64,000 nt of DNA from Tropicimonas sp. IMCC6043 (GTDB lineage Bacteria > Pseudomonadota > Alphaproteobacteria > Rhodobacterales > Rhodobacteraceae). The translations under genes and the position numbers were made by a program. Below, one piece after another: positions 1-8,913 of the stretch. The number at the start of each line of letters is the position of its first letter. Positions within the stretch are counted from its first letter, which is position 1. Below the pieces are notes generated by a model. It did no database searches, was not told where the DNA came from, and was given only the letters and a program-made list of their open reading frames with translations. Location: the NCBI RefSeq assembly GCF_004146235.1, contig NZ_SELO01000019.1:28704-92703 (forward strand), read 5' to 3'.

Positions 1-10
1 CGACTATCGG

Positions 11-922
11 TCAATGCGCCGGCTGGATGAAGGTGCCGTTGCGCAGTTCGGCGAAGGCCTGCATGAGCTCCTCGCGGGTGTTCATCACGATCGGCCCGTG
101 CCAAGCCACCGGCTCCCGGATCGGTGCGCCCGCAACCAGCAGGAAGCGCACGCCTTCGGGGCCGGCCTGAACGACGACCTCGTCGCCCGCGCCGAAACGG
201 ATGATCGTCCGGTTGCCCGAAAGGTCGCGGATATTGACTTCCTGGCCCATCACCTCCTTTTCGAGCAGCACGCCGGTCGGCGGCGCGGAATCGACAAAGG
301 CACCCGCGCCTTCGAAGACATAGGCGAAGGCCTGCCGGCGGGTGTCGATCGGAAACCGCTTCTTGCGGCCCGCGGGGACGAAGATGTCGAGATAGAGCGG
401 GTCGGCGGCGATGCCGTCAACCGGCCCGCGCTTGCCCCAGAACTCACCCGTGACGACCTTCACCTTCGTGCCGTCATCTTCCTCGATAAGCGGGATCTCC
501 GAGCCGCTCACGTCCTGATAGCGCGGCGCCGTCATCTTCAGGTCGCGCGGCAGGTTGGCCCAGAGCTGGAATCCGTGCATCCGCCCGGTGGCGTTGCCCT
601 CCGGCATCTCCTGGTGCAGGATGCCCGACCCAGCGGTCATCCACTGCACGTCACCGGCGCCGAGCGTTCCCTCGTTGCCGAGGCTGTCGCCATGAGTGAC
701 GGCGCCCTCCAGCACATAGGTGATCGTCTCGATGCCGCGATGCGGGTGCCAGGGGAACCCGGCGAGGTAGTCCTCGGGCCGCTCGTTGCGGAAATCGTCG
801 AACAGCAGGAACGGATCCATCAGCTCCGGGTCCTGAAAGCCGAAGGCGCGGTGCAGCTTGACGCCCGCGCCCTCCATCGTCGGCGTGGCGCGGGCCATGT
901 GGTTGACAGGTCTGAGAGACAT
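11..922 (-). CDS. Pirin family protein
   Basis: A 303-residue bicupin protein. The N-terminal cupin shows the pirin metal-site histidines in WHPHRGIETITYVLEG (about residues 58-73) and GSGILHQEMP (about 98-107). Length matches the pirin family (about 280-310 aa). Family members are cupin-fold proteins; some act as quercetinases and others as regulators, so the function here cannot be fixed. ATG start at 922 has an AAGGAGAA-type site just upstream on the minus strand. It stands alone, divergent from the next gene. Confidence 0.9.
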   Translation of the reverse strand: MSLRPVNHMARATPTMEGAGVKLHRAFGFQDPELMDPFLLFDDFRNERPEDYLAGFPWHPHRGIETITYVLEGAVTHGDSLGNEGTLGAGDVQWMTAGSGILHQEMPEGNATGRMHGFQLWANLPRDLKMTAPRYQDVSGSEIPLIEEDDGTKVKVVTGEFWGKRGPVDGIAADPLYLDIFVPAGRKKRFPIDTRRQAFAYVFEGAGAFVDSAPPTGVLLEKEVMGQEVNIRDLSGNRTIIRFGAGDEVVVQAGPEGVRFLLVAGAPIREPVAWHGPIVMNTREELMQAFAELRNGTFIQPAH

Positions 923-1069
923 CGTGTTCTCCTTTCGCGGTGAAAGGTAGTGGCCCGGCGACCCTGCGACAATGCGCAGAATTGAGGGACTTCCGCAAAG
1001 ACATTGTGCAGGAATGCGCGTTGAACCTTTCCTCTCGCGCCCGCACCGGTAAAGGGCTACTCAGCGCGC

Positions 1070-1627
1070 ATGACCCAGAATCTCCTGAACTGTCTTCCGA
1101 CACCCGAGATCACACCGGGCGAGACTCTGGCCACGATAACGCCCTCGGCCGCCCGCCGGATCACCGGAGTTGCCGCGCTCGCCGCGCTTGGCGCCGTGCT
1201 GATCTACGTCGCGCTGGTCAGCCCGCCGGCCGCGCTTTTCTGGCAGGGTTTCCTGCTGCTGCTCGGCGTCGGGACGCTCTATCTCGCCGACATGCTGCGT
1301 CGGGCCACGGCGCAGCGGCTCGTGCTCACGCCGGAGGCGCTCCGCGAGAGTGGTGGCCGGCTGGTCGCGCGCGTCGAGGATATCGTGGCTGTCGAACGCG
1401 GGGCCTTCGCGATCAAGCCGTCGAACGGCTTCCTGCTCCGGCTCCGGGTGGCGCAGGCGGGCGGAAGCCGCTGGGCGCCGGGGCTCTGGTGGCGGCTCGG
1501 GCGACGCGTCGGCGTGGGTGGGATCACCTCGGCCGCGGAGGGCAAGGCCATGGCCGAGATCCTCTCCACCCTGATCCTCATGCGGCAGGGGCAGGTATCG
1601 GACGGATCGACGCCGCCGCAGGCGTGA
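1070..1627 (+). CDS. Hypothetical two-helix membrane protein (PH-like domain possible)
   Basis: A 185-residue protein with two adjacent hydrophobic segments (about residues 29-50 and 54-72) forming a helical hairpin, followed by a soluble C-terminal half with alternating hydrophobic residues that could be a bacterial PH-like domain. I do not recognise a named family. The frame is supported by GC-rich codon usage and by the membrane segments. It is convergent with the TadE-like gene beginning 13 bases after its stop. No function is assigned. Confidence 0.6.
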   Translation: MTQNLLNCLPTPEITPGETLATITPSAARRITGVAALAALGAVLIYVALVSPPAALFWQGFLLLLGVGTLYLADMLRRATAQRLVLTPEALRESGGRLVARVEDIVAVERGAFAIKPSNGFLLRLRVAQAGGSRWAPGLWWRLGRRVGVGGITSAAEGKAMAEILSTLILMRQGQVSDGSTPPQA

Positions 1628-1639
1628 GCGGCGGCGCGC

Positions 1640-2245
1640 TCAGTTGTTATAGCAATGCTGCTCGGAGTTGCCGGAGATGAATTTCATCTGTCCCGGCATC
1701 CGCGGCGAGGTGAAGATCGCGTTCTCGAAGACCTGATGCCCGAGGCCGACCTCAAAGGCCGGGTTGTAGGACATGAAAGTCTCGGCGACGATCAACTCGT
1801 CACCCTTCGGAAAGAGTGGCACGGTGTCCTTGCGCTGCATCAGCGCGGCCTTGTCGAGCACCACGCGCCCGTCGGTCGATTTCGACCAGCAGACGTCGAG
1901 ATTGCGCGTGTCCTCGTCGTCACAGTTCGCGGTGCATTCGATGATCGAGATCCGCAGCTGTGTCGGATGGTTGCCATAGGTCAGGTAGTCATAGACGTCG
2001 TCGAGCCCGTCGAAATAGGTCTGGGTGATCCCTTCTGTCTCGCGGCTGATCATGTCGGCGATCGTGTAGGTGGCTTTCAGGTTGACGTTCTGCATCCGGA
2101 ACGCGTCGAACCAGACGAAGGACCCGACATAGACCATGCAGAGCAGCGGCAGGATGATCGCGGTCTCGACCGAGAGCGATCCCTCCTCGCGCCGTGCGAA
2201 GAGACGCGCGATGTGGCCGGGGCGGAAGACTGGAGGCATGCGCAT
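1640..2245 (-). CDS. TadE-like minor pilin / pilus assembly protein
   Basis: About 201 residues. After a basic N-terminus the segment EEGSLSVETAIILPLLCMVY carries the conserved Glu and hydrophobic helix of TadE-family proteins, which are inserted in the inner membrane and processed as pseudopilins for Flp/Tad pili. The rest is a periplasmic domain with paired cysteines (CTANCDDED). The ATG at 2245 is preferred over the open-frame start at 2302 because GGGGAGAA lies at the right distance. It is the last gene of a minus-strand Tad block shared with the next three genes. Confidence 0.8.
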   Translation of the reverse strand: MRMPPVFRPGHIARLFARREEGSLSVETAIILPLLCMVYVGSFVWFDAFRMQNVNLKATYTIADMISRETEGITQTYFDGLDDVYDYLTYGNHPTQLRISIIECTANCDDEDTRNLDVCWSKSTDGRVVLDKAALMQRKDTVPLFPKGDELIVAETFMSYNPAFEVGLGHQVFENAIFTSPRMPGQMKFISGNSEQHCYNN

Positions 2246-2258
2246 GTCCGGTTCTCCC

Positions 2259-2807
2259 CTAGCTCGGCTCGTTGACGAAGGCCGAGAGCGAGACCAACGC
2301 ATAATGGTCCGCGTCGTGTCGCGGCAGTTTCAGACCCAGTCCGGTGAGCGGTGCCAGCGGCTTCTGCAACGCGCAGACGCGCACCATCATCAGTTCGTGC
2401 TGGATGCCCACCTCGAAATTCACCACCGGCTGGATCTCGGTCGACTTGTCGACGCAGGTTGGTCCCTCGGGCAGCGGCTGCCAGGTCGATTTGGACACCG
2501 GGCTCAGCTCGATGAGCATGTTTTCCTTGCAATCGGGAAGGATCAGCGCCTGCTCGCAGATGAAGTCCTTCAGGTCGTCATGCGTTGGGTTGTTCCATTC
2601 GCCGATGCGCAACGAGCGGACGGCGATGTCGGTGGCGCGGTCCAGCATGACCTGGCGGACCATCAGCAGGCCGATCTCGAAGGCCGACAGGAAAAGCACC
2701 ATGAAGATCGGAAACAGGATCACGAACTCGATGGTCGCGTTCCCCTCCTCGCCGCGATAGAGGCGGCGAAGACGGTGGCCTCCTGCCGCATGACTTTCTT
2801 GCCTCAT
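2259..2807 (-). CDS. TadE/TadF-like minor pilin
   Basis: About 182 residues. EEGNATIEFVILFPIFMVLF is the TadE-type signature: the Glu of the prepilin-like helix followed by a single membrane span. The C-terminal two thirds is periplasmic with several cysteines. ATG at 2807 is preceded by an AAGGGC site; the open frame extends to 2849 without a better site. Its stop lies 13 bases before the start of the second TadE-like gene, so the two are probably co-transcribed. No tadA/B/C or secretin gene lies in the window. Confidence 0.8.
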   Translation of the reverse strand: MRQESHAAGGHRLRRLYRGEEGNATIEFVILFPIFMVLFLSAFEIGLLMVRQVMLDRATDIAVRSLRIGEWNNPTHDDLKDFICEQALILPDCKENMLIELSPVSKSTWQPLPEGPTCVDKSTEIQPVVNFEVGIQHELMMVRVCALQKPLAPLTGLGLKLPRHDADHYALVSLSAFVNEPS

Positions 2808-2979
2808 TGTCGTGCCCTTAACTCCATGGGCTTGATGACCCAGATCCAACTCGTTCCAACCGACGGTCTTGACTCCGTCTCTTACCCACTCATTGAGCGT
2901 GTCCGGTTTGGCGTAAATGGGGCGGCGAGGCGTCGTCCCCGGGGTTTGTCGGCCACCCCGGGACCCCGCCGCGGCCCTT

Positions 2980-4578
2980 CTACTGCGTCAGGCGCAGCTG
3001 GTTGATCTGCAACGCGATCGAGGCGAAAGCGTTGGAGATGTCGAGGCTCCTCACGTCGTAGTAGTAGGTCGGAAGCGACGCGCAGTCTTCCAGCGCCATG
3101 TCCGCCGCCGGGTCGTCGGTGTCCATGCCGATCGTGAAGATCAGGATGCCTGCCTGTTTCGCCGCATCACAGATTGCCGAGGTGCGCGGGTTCTTCACGT
3201 TGCCGTCCCAGGCGGTGGCCGTCTTCGAGCCGATCTCCTCGACCATCTGGTCGTAATAGGTCCAGTAGCTGCCGCCAAAGATCCGGGACGGAAACTCGTA
3301 GGCATAGCGGATCACCGACATGTCGGCCCAGACTTCGGGCCAGGTCAGCCGGTCGGCATCGTTGCCACCGACGGGATCCCGTCTCCAGGCCTTGTGGTAA
3401 TGACTGTAGTAGTCGTAGCTCGTGCCCGGACGGTCGTGGTAATAGGAATAGTAGTCGCGGCCGTAGTAGCGATAGAGGTAGAGCGGCGAGTTGCCTTCAC
3501 GGTAGCCGGGTCTGACCTCGCGCTGCACCGTGTTGGCGCCGTCCGACATCACCACGAGGACCTTCTTGGTGTTGTCGCGGTCATAGGCAAATGGCTGGCC
3601 TTCGAGCGACTTGTCGACCTCGCCGGCATCGATCAGCGCCGACAGGACCGGCTGCGAGACCGGGTCAAGCATGGTCACGCCCCATTTCGTGCCGACATCG
3701 ATCGAGGTCCAGCCGCCATGCTGCATGGCGTTGATCCGGCTCTTGAGATAGTCGGGATCGGTCGACCAGGCGGCGATGTCGCGGTCTCCGGACGTGTCGC
3801 AGACGGCGTCGGACACATACCACTGCGAGTTCTGGGCGTCGAAATGCATCGTCCGGAGCAGCGGTTCGGTGGGCGGAAGGGACACGGAAGAGAACTGGCT
3901 CTCGGTGAAGGTGACACAGCGCGTTCTGTCCTGTTCGGACGTGGTGCTGTACTGGTTGAACATCGTCTCGCCCAGCGAGACCTGCTCGGAGAAGGGAACG
4001 ATCGAGATTGCGGTCGTGCCATCCTGGTCGGCCTCGTCGCGCGCCACCGCGTCGATGAACTCGTTGGCCGCATCCTTGAGAAGCTGAAGCCGCGTCGGCG
4101 TGCCCTCGCGCATGGAGCCCGAGTTGTCGAGCACCAGGGCGATCTCGATATCCGCCAGCGACTCGTTCGCGGCGCCCGAGGCGGGAACGGTCAGGCTCTT
4201 GATCCCCACCATGTCGATGAACATCGTGTCGATCCTTGCCTCGGATCTGGCCGAGACGGTCCTGTAGTTGATCCCCTGCTCGACATTGACCGAGACGAGG
4301 TTGTCAGCCAGCCCCGCCTTGGCGAAGTAGTCCTCAACGACATCCTTGGGGTCGAGCACCTGCTCGAGGTTAGCCGCGGCGAGCACGGCGCGGTCGAGCG
4401 TGTGCTGAAGCTTGGCGCGGGTATACTCGAACCGCACCGTGTCGAGCGACAGCCCGATGGCGAGCAACATGCAGAGCAGGATATAGAGAGTAAAGATGAT
4501 CATTCCGCCGCTTTCGTCGCGGCGAAATCTCCGGAAGGCGGACAGATTCGTCCTGCCCCGACGCTTGCGCGTGTACAT
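2980..4578 (-). CDS. TadG-like pilus assembly protein with VWA domain
   Basis: About 532 residues. A TadG-type N-terminus (RRDESGGMIIFTLYILLCML) gives one membrane span near residues 25-48, followed by a von Willebrand factor A domain whose metal-ion (MIDAS) site begins with DNSGSM. A tyrosine-rich insertion lies around residues 365-400. TadG proteins are envelope proteins of the tight-adherence pilus machinery. ATG at 4578 has AAAAGG about ten bases upstream; a GTG at 4599 is the alternative. It is paralogous to the next gene upstream on the same strand, evidently a tandem duplication. Confidence 0.85.
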   Translation of the reverse strand: MYTRKRRGRTNLSAFRRFRRDESGGMIIFTLYILLCMLLAIGLSLDTVRFEYTRAKLQHTLDRAVLAAANLEQVLDPKDVVEDYFAKAGLADNLVSVNVEQGINYRTVSARSEARIDTMFIDMVGIKSLTVPASGAANESLADIEIALVLDNSGSMREGTPTRLQLLKDAANEFIDAVARDEADQDGTTAISIVPFSEQVSLGETMFNQYSTTSEQDRTRCVTFTESQFSSVSLPPTEPLLRTMHFDAQNSQWYVSDAVCDTSGDRDIAAWSTDPDYLKSRINAMQHGGWTSIDVGTKWGVTMLDPVSQPVLSALIDAGEVDKSLEGQPFAYDRDNTKKVLVVMSDGANTVQREVRPGYREGNSPLYLYRYYGRDYYSYYHDRPGTSYDYYSHYHKAWRRDPVGGNDADRLTWPEVWADMSVIRYAYEFPSRIFGGSYWTYYDQMVEEIGSKTATAWDGNVKNPRTSAICDAAKQAGILIFTIGMDTDDPAADMALEDCASLPTYYYDVRSLDISNAFASIALQINQLRLTQ

Positions 4579-4770
4579 AACCGTAGGACCTTTTAACACA
4601 TAACAAGGTAACTGAGGCCCACTGGGCCGCCATGCCCCAAATAGGACAGTACGACGCTGACCATTCTGAGGCTGGACTTGGACGGCAACCTGAGGAAACT
4701 ATGACGGCAAAGCGGCGGATGCAGACAATCCGCGCTGGTTGCGAGGTCGCCTGCGGCAGTGTCGCGGTGC

Positions 4771-4810
4771 CAAATAAATGGCGCCGGGACGCGTCTTCGC
4801 ATCCCGGCGC
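4771..4810 (-). terminator. Rho-independent terminator after the distal TadG-like gene
   Basis: Read on the minus strand, a 9-bp perfect stem (GCGCCGGGA at 4781-4789 pairing with TCCCGGCGC at 4802-4810) is followed by CATTTATTTG. It lies about 30 bases beyond the stop of the upstream TadG-like gene, so the second TadG-like gene may have its own promoter or depend on read-through. Confidence 0.65.
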
Positions 4811-4838
4811 TCGGCTGTGTTCTCGCGACCAGACCGTT

Positions 4839-6470
4839 TTAGTTCGTGAGACGCAGCTGGTTGATGGTGCGGGCAATCGAGGTGAAGGCCTGGTCGAGGT
4901 CGTTGCTCTCGACGTCGTAGAAATACCCTTCCCCCGAGGCACAGTCGTCAAGCGTCGCGTCGCCCTGACCATAGGTGTCCATGCCGATGGTGAAGACGAT
5001 CACGCCGGCTTGCTTGGCCGCCGAGCAGATCATCGAGGTGCGGACGTTCTTGTCGGTATTGTAGAAGCGCTTCACGATCCGGTCGTATTCGGTGCCGGAC
5101 GATTGGCCGGTGGCCCGCCGGAAAAGCGTCTCGGTGTAATACTTGACGCTCATCGCGTTCCAGACCTCGGGCCAGGTCATCTGCACCGCGTCGCTCTGGC
5201 CGGTGGGCGTCACATCCCAGTCACCGGTGGAGAAGCGGTAGTATTTCTCTGCGCTTACACGGTCGGCGTCATAGTAGGATAAGCCTGAGTAATCGATCGG
5301 ACCACTCGACAGGCTTCCGTCGTAGAAGAGTGTCGAGGCGCCGTCGCGAAAGGGCGGCAGGATGTCGTACTGGTTGGTGTTCTCGCCGTCCGACATGATG
5401 ATGAGGTATTTCTTGCGGTCCACAAGCTCATTGTCGGAATGGTAATCGAAGGGCTGGCCCCGGAACTTTTCGTCGACCTTGCCGGAATCGACCAGCGCAG
5501 AGAGCACCGGGCGGGCCGTGGGGTCAAGCAGGGCGGCGCCCCATTTGGCGCCGAGCTCGATCGAGGTCCAGCCGGCTCCCTGCATTGCGTCGATCCGGGC
5601 CTTGAGAAAATCGATATCGTCGGACCAGGGCGTGATCGCACGGTTGGCTGTTGTCTGGCAGACAAGGTCGCCCGAAGAAGGCGGCTTTCGCTTGCCGGAG
5701 GGGTCGAAATGCGCGGTTCGGGCGATCTGCAGGGTCGTTGACAACGCGGTCGACCCGAAATCGGCGTCCTCGTAGGTCACGCAATGCGAGTATCCGTGTT
5801 CCGAGCTTGCATTGTAGAGACCGAGAAGGTCCGCGCCTGCGGTCACCTGGGTGGCAAATGGAATGATGGAGATCGCGACCTTGCCCTCGGAATTCTCGCC
5901 CGTCAGCACCTGTTCGACGAAATTCTTCGCCGCCGGTTTCAGGAGGTTCATCCGATAGTTGCTGTTCTGTGCCATGGAGCCGGAATTGTCGAGCACCAGG
6001 GCGATCTCGAGCTCGGACACCGATTCCCGGGCCGTGCCGCCTGCCGGAACGACGAGGCTGCGGATCCCGACCATGTCCATGAACATGGTCGGCAGGGTAA
6101 ATCTGGACGTGGCGGTAACCTCGCGCGCGTCCAACCCCTGTTTCACGGAAATCTCGACCTTCGCCGGATCGATCCCCGCGCGCCGGAGGTAATCCTCCAC
6201 CACGGCCCTCGGGTCGAGGGTCTGATCCAGATCGGCCGCGGCGAGGACCGCGGCGTCGGTGACGTTCTGCAGCTTGATCCGGCTGAACTCCGTGCGGACC
6301 ACGTCAAGTGCGGCGCCGACGGCGAGCAACATGCAGATCAGGATAAAGAGCGTGAAGACGATCATGCCGCCGGCCTCGTCCTGCCTGAAATTACGCAGGG
6401 ACGAGGCCGGTTTACGGGGAGTCCGCGATGCACGGACGACTGAAATAACTTGCTTCAACAAAAGTGGCAC
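4839..6470 (-). CDS. TadG-like pilus assembly protein with VWA domain, paralogue
   Basis: About 543 residues from the chosen start. It shows the same architecture as its neighbour: a basic N-terminus, FRQDEAGGMIVFTLFILICM as the membrane span, and a VWA domain opening with DNSGSM. Both paralogues end in near-identical INQLRLT-type tails and share TKWG/AKWG and SDG motifs. The start is uncertain: the frame is open to 6716, but the sequence above 6480 is AT-richer and does not look coding, and only GTG or TTG codons (6479, 6470, 6461) lie near the expected N-terminus. The family role is envelope assembly of Tad pili. Confidence 0.8.
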   Translation of the reverse strand: MPLLLKQVISVVRASRTPRKPASSLRNFRQDEAGGMIVFTLFILICMLLAVGAALDVVRTEFSRIKLQNVTDAAVLAAADLDQTLDPRAVVEDYLRRAGIDPAKVEISVKQGLDAREVTATSRFTLPTMFMDMVGIRSLVVPAGGTARESVSELEIALVLDNSGSMAQNSNYRMNLLKPAAKNFVEQVLTGENSEGKVAISIIPFATQVTAGADLLGLYNASSEHGYSHCVTYEDADFGSTALSTTLQIARTAHFDPSGKRKPPSSGDLVCQTTANRAITPWSDDIDFLKARIDAMQGAGWTSIELGAKWGAALLDPTARPVLSALVDSGKVDEKFRGQPFDYHSDNELVDRKKYLIIMSDGENTNQYDILPPFRDGASTLFYDGSLSSGPIDYSGLSYYDADRVSAEKYYRFSTGDWDVTPTGQSDAVQMTWPEVWNAMSVKYYTETLFRRATGQSSGTEYDRIVKRFYNTDKNVRTSMICSAAKQAGVIVFTIGMDTYGQGDATLDDCASGEGYFYDVESNDLDQAFTSIARTINQLRLTN

Positions 6471-6830
6471 CCCAAACACCCCGGTTCGACGGGCGCCCCC
6501 ACCCAGAATTCTTTTTGCCACAATTTTGTCGCAAGTCCGTGCCAATTGTGCCGTATCGATCTGGGAAATCGAAAAAAATTCACGAAAACAGTCGGTTGGG
6601 TTTTTGTGCCTGGCGGATGAGAGTTTCGGCGAAGTGAATAATGCCTGAAATGCCCCGGCGATTGTTTTGTAATCGGCCCGAGAGGCAAGCGAATCGGGCG
6701 ATTCGGATGGCTGCACTGCGGCAGAAATATGGCGTGCCCTTCGGCGCGTTCCGCCCTAGGCTCGATCCGCCGGCGCCGCTTCGGTGAGGCGCCCCCTGGC
6801 CCGATGGCATCGTTTCCGAGGGAGGACGAG

Positions 6831-8261
6831 ATGAACCCCATTGCTGAACCGAGTTTCCGCGAGTCCGTCGACCTGATGTTCAAGCGCGCGGTCTCCGTGA
6901 TGGATCTGCCACCGGGGTTGGAGGAAAAGATCCGCGTCTGCAACTCGACCTACACGGTCCGGTTCGGGGTCCGGCTTCGCGGCCAGATCCACACTTTCAC
7001 CGGGTACCGTTCGGTCCATTCGGAACATATGGAGCCGGTGAAGGGCGGCATCCGCTATGCGCTCGGCGTGAACCAGGACGAGGTCGAGGCACTTGCGGCC
7101 CTGATGACCTACAAATGCGCGCTGGTCGAGGCGCCGTTCGGCGGTTCCAAGGGCGGGCTCCGCATCGACCCGCGCCAATACGAAGAGCACGAGCTCGAAC
7201 GGATCACGCGTCGCTTCGCCTATGAACTCGTCAAGCGCGACCTGATCAACCCGAGCCAGAACGTGCCCGCTCCCGACATGGGCACCGGCGAGCGCGAGAT
7301 GGCCTGGATCGCCGATCAGTACCGGCGGATGTTCACCACCGATATCAACGCCCATGCCTGCGTCACCGGCAAGCCGATCTATGCCGGCGGCATCGAGGGG
7401 CGCGTCGAGGCGACCGGGCGTGGCGTTCAGTATGCATTGCAGGAATTCTTCCGTCATCCCGAGGACCTCGCCGTCGCCGGGCTCTCGGGGCAGCTCGAAG
7501 GCAAACGCATCGTCGTGCAGGGCCTCGGCAATGTGGGATACCACGCGGCGCTCTTCCTGAGCACCGAGGATGGCGCGCTGATCACCGGCATCGTCGAGCG
7601 CGACGGAGCGCTGGTCGATGACCGGGGGATCGACGTGCAAGCGGTACGGAGCTGGATCGAGACCCACGGCGGGGTCGCGGGATACCCGCACGCCACCTAT
7701 GTCGCGGAAGGCGCCGCGGTTTTGGAGAAGGAATGTGACATCCTGATTCCGGCCGCGCTTGAAGGCGTGATCACGTTGCAAAACGCGGACCGGATCCGGG
7801 CCAATCTCATCATCGAGGCCGCCAACGGTCCCATCACTGCCGGTGCCGACGACGTGCTGCGCAACAAGGGCGTGGTGATCATCCCCGACCTCTACGCCAA
7901 TGCCGGTGGTGTGACCGTCTCCTATTTCGAGTGGGTGAAGAACCTGTCACAGATTCGCCTCGGCCGCATGCAGCGCCGCCAGGAGGAGGCGCGGCATGCG
8001 CTGCTGGTGCAGGAACTGGAGCGGCTCGACCGCTATCTCGGCGACGCCTGGTCAATGACGCCGAGCTTCAAGGAGCGCTACCTCAAGGGGGCCGACGAAC
8101 TCGAACTGGTCCGGTCCGGCCTCGACGACACGATGCGCACCGCCTACCAGAAGATGCGCGAGGTCTGGCACGGAAGGAGCAACGTGCCGGACCTGCGGGT
8201 CGCGGGATATATCGTGGCGGTCGAGCGGGTGGCGATGAGCTATCGCGACAAGGGTCTCTGA
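6831..8261 (+). CDS. Glutamate dehydrogenase (Glu/Leu/Phe/Val family)
   Basis: 476 residues. The catalytic lysine region GGSKGGLRIDP, the substrate-side APDMGTGEREMAWI and the nucleotide-binding GLGNVGYHAA are all present in the expected order. The enzyme interconverts glutamate with 2-oxoglutarate and ammonium in the cytoplasm; coenzyme preference cannot be read from these motifs. ATG at 6831 follows GGGAGGACGAG, a strong ribosome site, so the longer open frame from 6729 is not used. It is a single gene followed by a weak hairpin. Confidence 0.9.
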   Translation: MNPIAEPSFRESVDLMFKRAVSVMDLPPGLEEKIRVCNSTYTVRFGVRLRGQIHTFTGYRSVHSEHMEPVKGGIRYALGVNQDEVEALAALMTYKCALVEAPFGGSKGGLRIDPRQYEEHELERITRRFAYELVKRDLINPSQNVPAPDMGTGEREMAWIADQYRRMFTTDINAHACVTGKPIYAGGIEGRVEATGRGVQYALQEFFRHPEDLAVAGLSGQLEGKRIVVQGLGNVGYHAALFLSTEDGALITGIVERDGALVDDRGIDVQAVRSWIETHGGVAGYPHATYVAEGAAVLEKECDILIPAALEGVITLQNADRIRANLIIEAANGPITAGADDVLRNKGVVIIPDLYANAGGVTVSYFEWVKNLSQIRLGRMQRRQEEARHALLVQELERLDRYLGDAWSMTPSFKERYLKGADELELVRSGLDDTMRTAYQKMREVWHGRSNVPDLRVAGYIVAVERVAMSYRDKGL

Positions 8262-8276
8262 CCAGCGTCCCAACAT

Positions 8277-8303
8277 GCAGGCCACCCCGCGTGGATGGCC
8301 TGC
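8277..8303 (+). terminator. Possible terminator after glutamate dehydrogenase
   Basis: GCAGGCCA at 8277-8284 pairs with TGGCCTGC at 8296-8303 around an 11-base loop, 16 bases after the stop codon. The following bases (GTCATTCC) are only weakly T-rich, so this may be a Rho-assisted or bidirectional stop for the two convergent genes. Confidence 0.4.
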
Positions 8304-8389
8304 GTCATTCCTGTGAGTCGGTTCTCGCGGCTGCCTTTTCCGGCGGACCGTGCCTTCTCCGGAGATCTTTTCAGGATAGGCAGACGTCG

Positions 8390-8683
8390 CTACCGAGACG
8401 GTTGATCCTTGAGGTAGTGCCCCGAGACATACCCCTTGAGTTGGCGTACGTCGCGGAGCGAAACCTTGCACCAGGGAGTGCCGCCGACCCGGTCGCAGCC
8501 ATGGTTGCGGACCATCGTGCCATTGGGTAGCCCGACGACGACCCGATAGCCGGTACCCGGCCCGGAGCGCAGCTTGAGCATGTCGTCCTGATCGACGCCG
8601 GTCACTTCGGCGAGCGGGGCCGCACCGGCCGCACCGGCCGCGAGAAGAAGGGCGGCCAGCGCCGCCTTTGGGAATATCCGCAT
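8390..8683 (-). CDS. Secreted SH3b-domain protein
   Basis: 97 residues. The N-terminus is a clear signal peptide (basic MRIFPK, then an Ala/Leu-rich core ending near AAGAA), followed by one bacterial SH3 domain containing LKLRSGPGTGYRVVVGLPNG. SH3b domains in exported proteins usually bind peptidoglycan or act as modules of envelope proteins. ATG at 8683 follows GAGAGCAGATC; the open frame upstream of it is not supported. Convergent with glutamate dehydrogenase. Confidence 0.8.
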   Translation of the reverse strand: MRIFPKAALAALLLAAGAAGAAPLAEVTGVDQDDMLKLRSGPGTGYRVVVGLPNGTMVRNHGCDRVGGTPWCKVSLRDVRQLKGYVSGHYLKDQPSR

Positions 8684-8913
8684 GATCTGCTCTCGTTTTT
8701 TGCCTCGCCTGAAGTGTCCTGCAGGCGGCCGCCTCTTGCAAGTGCAGTATGGCCGGGAGCGCATCTGTTCTTGCCACCTGTCGCACTTGCGTAGCGCCAT
8801 GTCGCGCCGCGGAGAGGCTGGTCACGGCGCATCGTCGGATTGTCCACAGAAATGCGTCCCACCTGCGCGTGCTCCGTCTGGACTTGCCGCGGCGCGGGAG
8901 CGATAGTCCGGCA

